A DNA stretch of 64,000 nt from JAKOQB01 sp036824465 (GTDB lineage Bacteria > Pseudomonadota > Gammaproteobacteria > Burkholderiales > Burkholderiaceae_F), in contig DAITAC010000002.1 of NCBI GenBank assembly GCA_036824465.1, positions 1 through 64,000 on the forward strand, given 5' to 3'. A model generated the notes under the pieces. The model saw only the letters and a list, made by a program, of their open reading frames with translations, did no database searches and had not been told where the DNA came from. Below, in pieces: positions 17,800-24,759 of the stretch (position 1 is the stretch's first letter; each line of letters starts with the position of its first letter). The position numbers were made by a program, and so were the translations under genes.

Positions 17800-18702
17800 G
17801 TGCAGCGCGAAGTCGTGGTGATCGTCGACGGCGACAGCGTGGATGCATTGACAGATGCATTGCTTGACGCCGGCGCGCTGTCCGTTGCGATCGAAGACGC
17901 AGATGCTGATCAGGAAGCTGAGTCGCCGCTGTATGGAGAGCCGGGATTTGAACCCACGCGGCGAGCATGGCGAAGAAGTCGGCTCGTATTCATGGTTGAC
18001 TCTTGCACGGAAGTGGCCGGACTACTCGCCGCGGCGGCGGAGAAGGCAGACCGGCCCGCGCCGGCGATCGCTGCAGTACGCGAGGTGGGTGACACGGACT
18101 GGGTGAGACAGACGCAGGCACAGTTTCCGCCCACGCGCATCGACGAGCGGTTGTGGATTGTTCCGACTTGGCACGAACCGCCGGACGCGGCCGCGATCAA
18201 CATCCGACTCGATCCGGGGGTTGCCTTCGGCACCGGCACGCATCCGACCACTCGGTTGTGCCTGCTTTGGCTGGCACAGGCGGACCTGAGAAACGCCTGC
18301 GTACTCGACTATGGCTGCGGCTCGGGGATCCTTGCAATCGCGGCGGCGAGGCTGGGCGCGCGCGCTGTTGTCGGCACCGACATTGATTTGCTGGCATTGG
18401 AAGCCGCGCGCGCCAACAGTGAGATCAATCATGTAGTGGCCCGCTACACTGCGCCGCAAGAACTCGGCCGTGGTCAGTACGACGTGGTCCTCGCCAACAT
18501 TCTGGCTAATCCTCTATTGATCCTCGCGCCGGCGCTGGTCGAACGGCTGGCCCCCGGCGGATGTATCGTGCTTTCCGGGATTCTCGATCGCCAGGCGCAG
18601 CAAGTCATCGATGCCTACGCAGAGCTGCAGGTCGATCTTTCGCTTGCAGTCTGGCGCAGTGAAAACGGCTGGTCCTGCGTGGTTGGTATGCGCCAACACT
18701 GA
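17800..18702 (+). CDS. prmA: Ribosomal protein L11 methyltransferase
   Basis: The 300-residue product matches PrmA. The amino ferredoxin-like L11-recognition domain (residues about 1-60, VDALTDALLDAGALSVAIED) is followed by a linker with the DWVRQTQAQFPPTRI motif. The methyltransferase domain has VLDYGCGSGILAIAA (about 168-182) and the active-site ANILANPL. It trimethylates lysines and the amino end of L11. The GTG at 17800 has GAGG upstream at a workable distance. Its place after accBC is conserved. Confidence 0.94.
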   Translation: MQREVVVIVDGDSVDALTDALLDAGALSVAIEDADADQEAESPLYGEPGFEPTRRAWRRSRLVFMVDSCTEVAGLLAAAAEKADRPAPAIAAVREVGDTDWVRQTQAQFPPTRIDERLWIVPTWHEPPDAAAINIRLDPGVAFGTGTHPTTRLCLLWLAQADLRNACVLDYGCGSGILAIAAARLGARAVVGTDIDLLALEAARANSEINHVVARYTAPQELGRGQYDVVLANILANPLLILAPALVERLAPGGCIVLSGILDRQAQQVIDAYAELQVDLSLAVWRSENGWSCVVGMRQH

Positions 18703-18717
18703 GCCCCGGACTGATCC

Positions 18718-19830
18718 ATGGCCCTCGCTACCCGTTGTCCAAGCTGCCATGCGCTTTTTCGCGTGGTCGCCGATCAGTTGAAGTTGCGGGGTGGCTTGGT
18801 TCGGTGCGGCGCTTGCGGGCATGTGTTCGATGCCATCGGCACGCTCAGTTATCTTGACGACGCATCGCTGCGGCCAGTCGTGCCGCCGCCCGCAGTCCCC
18901 CAGCTCGAGACCGGGTCAGCGCTGACACTCCGTATCCCACCGAGTGACCTGCGGCCTGAACCTGGCGAAGCCAATCATGAGCAGCCGCTTCCTCCGGAGC
19001 CGTCGACGACCACCAGCGGAACCAGCCTCACAGAGGCGGTCACCACCGCGGGAGACGGCGCACCGGTATCAGGGGCGGCAACCTTCAGCGACACGAAAGC
19101 GCCCGCGCAAGTTGGTGGAATCAACGCCGCCCCCGAATCCGAGCCCGCCATGGCCGTTGGAGCAGAGGGAGACGACCAAGCAGAACCCGCTGCGAGCAGC
19201 GTGGCGGACATATCCAGTGCACATGCTGACGCCGATCAGACCGCAGGCAGCCCGACGGATGGAGTTCTGCCAGAGACAGCGAGCGAAATCCCCGATGCGC
19301 CCGTGACGGATGCAGCCGCATTCTTGCAAGAGGCGCCGCGTCGCAGGAGCGTGACCATTGCGTACGCGATTGGCGCGTTGTTGCTATTTGCTGCACTGGC
19401 GCTTCAACTGGCGTTCTTCTTTCGGGCCGAGTTGATCGCGCAGTGGCCTGTGGCACGACCCGCGATGGTGAGTATCTGCCAGAGGATGAACTGCAGTGTC
19501 GGCTGGCCAACCCGCGGCGAGATGCTCGCCGTTGTGGGAAGCGAACTGCAGTCTCTGCCTGGAACCAGCGCGCTTGAACTGACGGCGGTGGTGCGCAATC
19601 GCAGCTCGGTGACGCTCGCGCTACCGGCGATCGAAGTCACGCTGACGGACACGCAGAATCGCGCGATCGCGCGCAAGGTCTTCGCGCCGGTCGACTATCT
19701 CGCGGCGAGTGACGCGGCGGCCCGACAGAATGAAGGCATCGAAGCCGGCGCCGACATGTCGGTGCGGATCATTTTTGAAGTGCGCGGTATGAACGCCGCC
19801 GGCTTCGTCGTCTATCCTTTTTATCTATAG
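18718..19830 (+). CDS. Zinc-ribbon and DUF3426 membrane protein
   Basis: The 370-residue protein begins with an MJ0042-type zinc ribbon (RCPSCHALFRV and RCGACGHVFDA, residues about 6-40). A long acidic, low-complexity linker follows (about 60-215), then one membrane segment (IAYAIGALLLFAALALQLAF, about 222-241) and the DUF3426 domain to the end. This architecture is common after prmA in betaproteobacteria. The zinc ribbon would be cytoplasmic and DUF3426 periplasmic. No molecular function is known to me. Confidence 0.88.
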   Translation: MALATRCPSCHALFRVVADQLKLRGGLVRCGACGHVFDAIGTLSYLDDASLRPVVPPPAVPQLETGSALTLRIPPSDLRPEPGEANHEQPLPPEPSTTTSGTSLTEAVTTAGDGAPVSGAATFSDTKAPAQVGGINAAPESEPAMAVGAEGDDQAEPAASSVADISSAHADADQTAGSPTDGVLPETASEIPDAPVTDAAAFLQEAPRRRSVTIAYAIGALLLFAALALQLAFFFRAELIAQWPVARPAMVSICQRMNCSVGWPTRGEMLAVVGSELQSLPGTSALELTAVVRNRSSVTLALPAIEVTLTDTQNRAIARKVFAPVDYLAASDAAARQNEGIEAGADMSVRIIFEVRGMNAAGFVVYPFYL

Positions 19831-19838
19831 GAGACCGT

Positions 19839-20332
19839 ACGACAGAAGTCACGTTGGGTAGTGATCCGGTCGACGAGGCCGGAGACCGTGCGTCGGTCGG
19901 CGCAGCAAGGCCTTAGCGTTTTCTCTGGTCAGCAAGGACCTGTAGGATGTGACGTCCGCGGATTTCGCGGGCCAGCGTGCGGTCCTGATTATCGTGCCGA
20001 GTCTCGGTACACATAAATGCGTAACGTCGACGCGCAATTTCAGCCAGAGCACCGGCATGTTGCCGCTACGGCCGTGCTGGTGATTTCCGCCGATCGTCCG
20101 TTCACAGTCGGGCTGGTTCCGCACTTCCGCGGGACTGAACAGCCTCACTCCTCCTTCGGCGATGCGCGTCGGTGAGTTCATGTGCGACGACGGCGTTGAA
20201 ATCGCCACCGGCGGGCGGGCAGGACTGACCGCGCGTGCCGTGGTCGTGCTGGATGAAACTGATATCGTCAAGCGCGTACACGAGATCAAGAACGAGCCTA
20301 ACGGCGACGCTGTGTTGATGGCCCCCGCGTAG
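19839..20332 (+). pseudogene. tpx: Decayed thiol peroxidase (tpx) gene
   Basis: No open frame covers this stretch, but pieces in three frames line up end to end with thiol peroxidase. TEVTLGSDPV (from 19842) comes first, then KALAFSLVSKDL (to 19942), an in-frame TAG (19943-19945), and DVTSADFAGQRAVLIIVPSL with the GTHKC peroxidatic-cysteine region. Next come AATAVLVISADRPF in another frame, and from 20105 QSGWFRTSAGLNSL through GLTARAVVVLDETD and EIKNEPN to a TAG at 20332. The initiation codon is ACG, 4 bases after a good GGAGA. At least three frameshifts (near 19900, between 20048 and 20070, near 20104) and one stop separate the pieces. A tpx between DUF3426 and the PfkB kinase is familiar in related genomes. 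The alignment is from memory of the family. Confidence 0.88.
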
Positions 20333-20387
20333 GGTCCCTGGTCAACTTCCGAATCGCCTGTTCCGCTCCAAGGGGAACGTTCCTCTC

Positions 20388-21323
20388 ATGTCGATACTGA
20401 TCTGTGGTTCGATCGCCTATGACTCGATCATGGTTTTCGAAGGACGCTTCAAGGACCACATCCTGCCCGATCAGGTGCACATCCTGAATGTGGCGTTTCT
20501 GGTTCCTCACCTGCGTCGCGAGTTCGGAGGCTGCGCCGGCAACATTGCCTATAACCTGAAGATGCTGGGCGGCGCCCCGCTGCCGATGGCCACCGTTGGC
20601 GACGACGCGCAACCCTACCTTGATCGCTTGGACGCGCTCGGCATCAATCGGCGCCATGTGCGTCATGTGCCGGGTAGCTTCACGGCACAGGCCTTCATCA
20701 CCACGGATCTGGACGACAACCAGATCACGGCATTTCATCCCGGCGCCATGTCGCACTCGCATCTGAATGCCGTCCCAGGCGACGGTGCCGTGCAGCTCGG
20801 CATTGTCGCGCCGGATGGTCGCGATGGCATGCTGCAGCACGCGCAGCAGTTTGCCGATCACGGCGTCCCCTTCATCTTTGACCCGGGTCAGGGCCTGCCC
20901 ATGTTTGACGGCGATGAATTGAGGCACTTCGTTGCCCGTGCGCACTACATGGCATTGAACGACTACGAAGCAAAAATGATGACCGAGAGAACCGGCCTCG
21001 AACTCGGCGAACTGGCACAAAAGGTTAAAGCACTGATCGTCACCCGGGGCAGCAAGGGCTCGGAGATCTACGCTGCCGGGCGGATGGTGGAGATCCCCGT
21101 CGCAACGCCACGCGCGATCGTCGATCCGACCGGATGCGGTGATGCCTATCGCGCCGGTCTACTCTTCGGGGTAGTGCATGGAATGGATTGGGAGACAACG
21201 GGCCGGCTTGCGGCCGTCATGGGTACGCTGAAGATTGAGCACGGCGGCGGACAGAACCACAGTGGTGACCGCACTGTCATTGCGGATCGGTTTCTGGACG
21301 CGTTCGGCTATCGGCCCTGGTAA
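20388..21323 (+). CDS. PfkB-family carbohydrate/nucleoside kinase
   Basis: The 311-residue protein has ribokinase-fold features: the amino strand SILICGSIAYDSI, the GGCAGNIAYNLKMLGG sugar-binding motif (about residues 45-60), ALNDYEAKMM, and the catalytic DPTGCGDAYRAG (about 246-257) with the base aspartate. It phosphorylates a sugar or nucleoside. The amino-half motif pattern suggests an adenosine-kinase-like or sugar kinase, but I cannot choose. AAGGGGAACG precedes the ATG at 20388. Confidence 0.88.
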   Translation: MSILICGSIAYDSIMVFEGRFKDHILPDQVHILNVAFLVPHLRREFGGCAGNIAYNLKMLGGAPLPMATVGDDAQPYLDRLDALGINRRHVRHVPGSFTAQAFITTDLDDNQITAFHPGAMSHSHLNAVPGDGAVQLGIVAPDGRDGMLQHAQQFADHGVPFIFDPGQGLPMFDGDELRHFVARAHYMALNDYEAKMMTERTGLELGELAQKVKALIVTRGSKGSEIYAAGRMVEIPVATPRAIVDPTGCGDAYRAGLLFGVVHGMDWETTGRLAAVMGTLKIEHGGGQNHSGDRTVIADRFLDAFGYRPW

Positions 21324-21447
21324 TCCAAAGTCCGAAACCGCTGGTAGCAGCTCGACGCGGCCGACGACAAGATGATGGCTATACGGAATTGAACGACCGC
21401 TGCGGCACGCGGTCGAATCACGGGATACATAAGTACAGGAGGAACAA

Positions 21448-21924
21448 ATGAAGGCGGGTTTGAGCGGAGCGTTGCTGGCGGCAAGTATGGCCGGTTTCGC
21501 GCTCTTGAACATTTCCGGTTGCGCCACACAGCAGCGCTCAGCCAGTATTTATCGCGCCGGTGAAGCGCAGCGCGAACAGACGGTACGGATGGCAACGGTT
21601 GAAAGTCTGCGGGAAGTCACTATCGATCGGGGACAGACTGGCGTCGGTACCGGCGCTGGCGCGGTTGTCGGCGGTATTGCGGGCAGCAGCATCGGTCAGG
21701 GCAAAGGCTCTGCCATCGGTGCGGTCGCCGGGGTGGTGGCGGGAGGCATCCTGGGACAGGCGATCGAGAATCAGTCTTCAAAAGTCCCTGGAATTGAAAT
21801 CACCGTGAGACTCGACAACGGCGAACTGCGCGCGATCGTGCAGGAAGTCGACAGTCAGCAATTCAAGCCCGGCGATCGCGTTCGGCTTTTGAGCGAAGGC
21901 GGCGTCACCCGCGTTTCGCGATAG
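21448..21924 (+). CDS. SlyB-like glycine-zipper outer membrane lipoprotein
   Basis: The 158-residue product has a lipoprotein signal peptide with the lipobox ISGC (cysteine near residue 26). A glycine-zipper region follows (GAGAVVGGIAGSSIGQGKG and a second half to about residue 108), then a small carboxyl domain (EITVRLDNGELRAIV, QFKPGDRVRLL). This is the SlyB/17-kDa antigen pattern; such lipoproteins sit in the outer membrane and help envelope integrity. AGGAGG precedes the ATG. A strong terminator follows directly. Confidence 0.9.
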   Translation: MKAGLSGALLAASMAGFALLNISGCATQQRSASIYRAGEAQREQTVRMATVESLREVTIDRGQTGVGTGAGAVVGGIAGSSIGQGKGSAIGAVAGVVAGGILGQAIENQSSKVPGIEITVRLDNGELRAIVQEVDSQQFKPGDRVRLLSEGGVTRVSR

Positions 21925-21944
21925 CAACCCCATCTGCATCAACC

Positions 21945-21975
21945 AAGGGCGGCACGCCGTGCCGCCCTTTTCTTT
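21945..21975 (+). terminator. Rho-independent terminator after the SlyB-like gene
   Basis: An 11-bp perfect stem (AAGGGCGGCAC, 21945-21955, pairing with 21959-21969) with a 3-base loop is followed by TTTCTTTC on the plus strand. It lies between two convergent genes. Confidence 0.9.
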
Positions 21976-21976
21976 C

Positions 21977-22525
21977 TCAGATTCCCGCGCGCGCGAAAAC
22001 CAGCAGCAGCACGTTGACAACGAGGATCAGAAGGATGGGCGAAAGATCGACCCCTCCAACGGTCGGCATGATGCGCTGAAACGGCGCGAGGAAGGGGCGC
22101 ACCAGCATTGACATCGCTGGCGCCACCGGCGCGTACGGGTTCACCCAGCTCAGGATGACATGGATGATCGTCAGCCACATCACCAGATAAAGGCCCCAGC
22201 GCAACAGCTGAGTGAGAGAGATCAAGAGAACCTTGCCCCACGGCCAGTCCGCTACGCCGGCACCGATCAGCAGGAAGATCAGCACGAGTTGCACGACTGC
22301 GATCAGGTACGCCGCGACCAGCGACGCCGAATCGATCCGTCCGAAAGGGGGCACGACCTTGCGCAACGGTGTAACCATCCAGTCAGTCAGCGCCAGAACA
22401 AACTGCGAGAGTGGATTGCGGGCCGGCATTCCGAGCCAGTTCATGTAAGCACGCAACAGCAAGGTGACACCCAGAAGCGCTGCTGCCGTCTCGACCAACA
22501 TTCGCGCGATATCTATGAACAGCAT
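21977..22525 (-). CDS. YggT-family membrane protein
   Basis: The 182-residue protein has two YGGT repeats, each of two hydrophobic segments (residues about 7-85 and 100-180). The paired motif LRAYMNWLGMPARNPLSQFV/LSWVNPYAPVAPAMSML and the repeated LRPF/RP(F)LAPFQRI motif are visible. YggT proteins are inner membrane proteins whose role is unsettled; links to potassium handling, division and osmotic shock have been suggested. The ATG at 22525 fits the family start. Confidence 0.9.
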   Translation of the reverse strand: MLFIDIARMLVETAAALLGVTLLLRAYMNWLGMPARNPLSQFVLALTDWMVTPLRKVVPPFGRIDSASLVAAYLIAVVQLVLIFLLIGAGVADWPWGKVLLISLTQLLRWGLYLVMWLTIIHVILSWVNPYAPVAPAMSMLVRPFLAPFQRIMPTVGGVDLSPILLILVVNVLLLVFARAGI

Positions 22526-22589
22526 GGCTCCGCCAGGTACGTTCTGCCGACGGCCATTCTAGCGAGCAGCGGCAATTGGACTACGCAAG

Positions 22590-22618
22590 AAAAAAGGGCG
22601 CTGAGAGTCTCAGCGCCC
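22590..22618 (-). terminator. Rho-independent terminator of the H1-like gene
   Basis: A 10-bp stem (GGGCGCTGAG at 22596-22605 with CTCAGCGCCC at 22609-22618) is followed on the minus strand by TTTTTT. It lies 20 bases after the stop of the H1-like gene. Confidence 0.9.
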
Positions 22619-22637
22619 CGAGCTTGCGTGCGAAGCG

Positions 22638-23012
22638 TTACGGCCGGCTGCCCGTTGGAAAGGGCCATGCCGCGGCAGGGTTGAGCGCAGTCTTCGCGCC
22701 CGGCGCCGCTGCCGTCGACGGCATCGCTGCCGCCGGAGCCGGGGCCGCTGCTGCAGGCTTGACTACAGGCGCAGCGGCCTTCTTAGGAGCCGGCTTCTTG
22801 GCCGGCTTCTTAGCCGCCTTCTTCTTGGCGGCTTTCTTCGCAGGTTTCTTCTTAGCTACTTTTTTTTTTGCCGCTTTCTTAGCGGCCTTTTTTGCAGACT
22901 TCTTCTTTGTCGCTTTCTTCGCAGTCTTCTTCTTCGCCGTCTTTTTCTTGGCGGTCTTTTTCTTGGCGGCTTTTTTCGCGGATTTCTTTGCAGCTTTCTT
23001 GGCTGTTGCCAT
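22638..23012 (-). CDS. Histone H1-like lysine/alanine-rich DNA-binding protein
   Basis: The 124-residue product consists for two thirds of its length of AKK/KKTAKK-type repeats and closes with an Ala/Pro-rich tail. This is the bacterial H1-like group (HctB of Chlamydia, BpH1 of Bordetella, AlgP in part), which binds DNA without sequence specificity and may help condense the nucleoid. The simple repeats are prone to length change, so the exact repeat number could vary between strains. GGAG precedes the ATG at good distance. Homologues next to nrdAB are common in Burkholderiales. Confidence 0.88.
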   Translation of the reverse strand: MATAKKAAKKSAKKAAKKKTAKKKTAKKKTAKKATKKKSAKKAAKKAAKKKVAKKKPAKKAAKKKAAKKPAKKPAPKKAAAPVVKPAAAAPAPAAAMPSTAAAPGAKTALNPAAAWPFPTGSRP

Positions 23013-23270
23013 TTGGAGCTCCTTTAGATCAGGTCAGAGTGGTTGAGAATGAAACCCGCGTGATCCAGACGGATCAATCGGGCTATTCATCGGCGCATGC
23101 AGAGGCTCTGTCGCCGCGACAACCCCAGAAGTGCGTTTGAGGCGCAGATCCGAGTGGAGCGCGGAACGGGCAGCGCACTGACCGCTGACGCTGATGAATT
23201 CGGTGACGCGCGTTTGCGCCGGCTTGGCCGCAAGCGAGCGAGATTCTGGAGTGCCGTCCGAACGGGCAGC

Positions 23271-23300
23271 AAAAGAAGACGCCGGCGCAGAGCCGGCGTC
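23271..23300 (-). terminator. Terminator-like hairpin downstream of nrdB
   Basis: The stem GACGCCGGC (23278-23286) pairs perfectly with GCCGGCGTC (23292-23300) around a 5-base loop. The minus-strand transcript continues TTCTTTTG. Confidence 0.75.
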
Positions 23301-23407
23301 GAAGGGAACGCGAAACTGAAACTGCCGCTCGGAACCCTTGTTTTTTGGAGAGGGAGCGACCCCACAAGACCTTTTCGTCCTGTTGTCGGCTCGTCTGCCA
23401 AATCTGA
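23277..23407 (-). ncRNA. Candidate small RNA (promoter-like element to terminator)
   Basis: On the minus strand TTGAAC (23441-23436) and ATACTT (23418-23413) are 17 bases apart. About 130 bases further on lies a 9-bp GC-rich hairpin followed by TTCTTTT. The region between has no good frame. This is what a small RNA gene looks like. It could equally be the 3' untranslated region of nrdB, which ends at 23599. No homology is recognised. The call is inference. Confidence 0.25.
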
Positions 23408-23478
23408 CGATGAAGTATGTGCTTTGACTGTCTGAGTTCAATTCAGTGATCGATCGCGTTTGTTAGACCCACTGATCG

Positions 23479-23504
23479 AGCAACCAAACTGAGGTTGCTT
23501 TTTA
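23479..23504 (+). terminator. Hairpin with T tail in the nrdB/H1 gap
   Basis: AGCAACC (23479-23485) pairs with GGTTGCT (23493-23499), and the plus strand continues TTTTTA. No plus-strand gene is recognised upstream, so its purpose is unclear; it could stop antisense transcription into nrdB. Confidence 0.45.
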
Positions 23505-23598
23505 CTCTCAATCAAAATGAATCGCAAGAAATTTTTCAGATGATCACGTGTTGTGTTGCTTGTTGTGCGCGATTTCTTCGTTGCATATCACGTCCAAT

Positions 23599-24720
23599 TC
23601 ACTCCCACGACAACGCACCGCCCGATTGATACTCGATCACGCGCGTCTCGAAGAAGTTGCGTTCCTTCTTCAGATCGATCATCTCGCTCATCCACGGGAA
23701 CGGGTTGTCCTCAGCCGGGAACAGCGCCTCGATACCGATCTGCTGTGCACGCCGGTTGGCGATATAGCGCAGGTAGCCCTTGAACATCGGCGCGTTCAAA
23801 CCAAGCACGCCGCGCGGCATCGTGTCCTCGGCGTAGGCATACTCGAGGTCGACCGCCGCGTGAAACAGCGCACGAAGCTCCTCACGAAACTCCGGCGTCC
23901 AGAGCTGGGGGTTCTCGAGCTTGATCTGGTTGATCAGATCGATGCCGAAATTGCAGTGCATCGACTCATCCCGAAGGATGTACTGGTACTGCTCGGCGGC
24001 ACCGGTCATCTTGTTCTGCCGGCCAAGTGCCAGGATCTGAGTGAACCCGACGTAGAAGAACAGGCCTTCCATCAGGCAGGCAAACACGATCAGGCTCCGG
24101 AGCAGATTCTGGTCCGCCTCAATCGTCCCGGTCCTGAACTGCGGGTTGGTCAGCGTGTCAATGAACGGAATAAGGAACTCGTCCTTGGCCCGGATCGACG
24201 CCACCTCGTGATAGGCATTGAAGATCTCGCCTTCATCCAGCCCGAGCGATTCAACGATGTACTGGTAGGCATGAGTGTGGATCGCCTCCTCGAAGGCCTG
24301 CCGCAGCAGAAACTGCCGGCATTCCGGCGCCGTGATGTGGCGATAGGTTCCCAGCACGATGTTGTTGGCGGCCAGCGAGTCAGCGGTGACAAAGAATCCC
24401 AGGTTGCGCTTGACCAGCCGGCGCTCGTCTTCGGTCAGGCCGTTCGGATCCTTCCACAGCGCGATGTCGCGCGACATGTTCACTTCCTGCGGCATCCAGT
24501 GATTGGCGCAGGCGGCGAGGTACTTCTCCCATGCCCACTTGTACTTGAAAGGCACCAGCTGGTTGACATCAGTAGCGCCGTTGATGATGCGTTTGTCGGC
24601 GACGTTGACCCGACGCAGATCGGTTGCTTGCGCTGGCGAGGTTGCGGCAGGCATCGCACCTGGCAACGGCTGCAGCCGCAGGGATGCGGCTATTTCCAAC
24701 TGATCGTCCCAAGCCAACAT
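23599..24720 (-). CDS. nrdB: Class Ia ribonucleotide reductase, beta subunit
   Basis: The roughly 373-residue protein carries the di-iron tyrosyl radical needed by NrdA to reduce ribonucleoside diphosphates. Iron ligands and the radical tyrosine are in EEAIHTHAYQYIVE; the E-x-x-H-x-x-x-Y spacing matches E. coli E115, H118 and Y122. Later ligands are in RDESMHCNFG. The carboxyl end that contacts NrdA (FETRVIEYQSGGALSWE) is intact. I prefer the ATG at 24720 (MLAWDDQ), because GGGAG lies 8 bases upstream of it and family members start this way; an ATG at 24735 would add five residues. It follows nrdA closely. Confidence 0.95.
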   Translation of the reverse strand: MLAWDDQLEIAASLRLQPLPGAMPAATSPAQATDLRRVNVADKRIINGATDVNQLVPFKYKWAWEKYLAACANHWMPQEVNMSRDIALWKDPNGLTEDERRLVKRNLGFFVTADSLAANNIVLGTYRHITAPECRQFLLRQAFEEAIHTHAYQYIVESLGLDEGEIFNAYHEVASIRAKDEFLIPFIDTLTNPQFRTGTIEADQNLLRSLIVFACLMEGLFFYVGFTQILALGRQNKMTGAAEQYQYILRDESMHCNFGIDLINQIKLENPQLWTPEFREELRALFHAAVDLEYAYAEDTMPRGVLGLNAPMFKGYLRYIANRRAQQIGIEALFPAEDNPFPWMSEMIDLKKERNFFETRVIEYQSGGALSWE

Positions 24721-24759
24721 CAAGTCGTCTCCCATGTTTTTCGGTTTGTGTTTCCCCGC

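Larger units (their letters stand above)
23013..23598. other. 586-base non-coding stretch between nrdB and the H1-like gene
   Basis: Frames of about 90-135 codons exist on both strands here, but they run through a strong terminator-like hairpin, show no recognisable protein motifs and have poor initiation signals, so I call none of them. The right half (about 23400-23560) is clearly richer in A and T than its neighbours. The stretch holds a minus-strand hairpin with a T tail (23271-23300), a plus-strand hairpin with a T tail (23479-23504), and a possible minus-strand promoter (23413-23441). Confidence 0.6.

Noticed and set aside
19849..20289. Minus-strand frame of 146 codons in the tpx region
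   Set aside because: It is antisense to the recognisable tpx remnant and has no motif of its own.
22640..23010. Low-complexity tandem repeat that might be taken as a repeat array or CRISPR-like
   Set aside because: It is the coding sequence of the H1-like protein; periodicity is 3-12 bases with no spacers.
23034..23441. Minus- and plus-strand frames of 90-135 codons in the nrdB/H1 gap
   Set aside because: They cross a strong terminator hairpin, have no motifs and lack good start signals.
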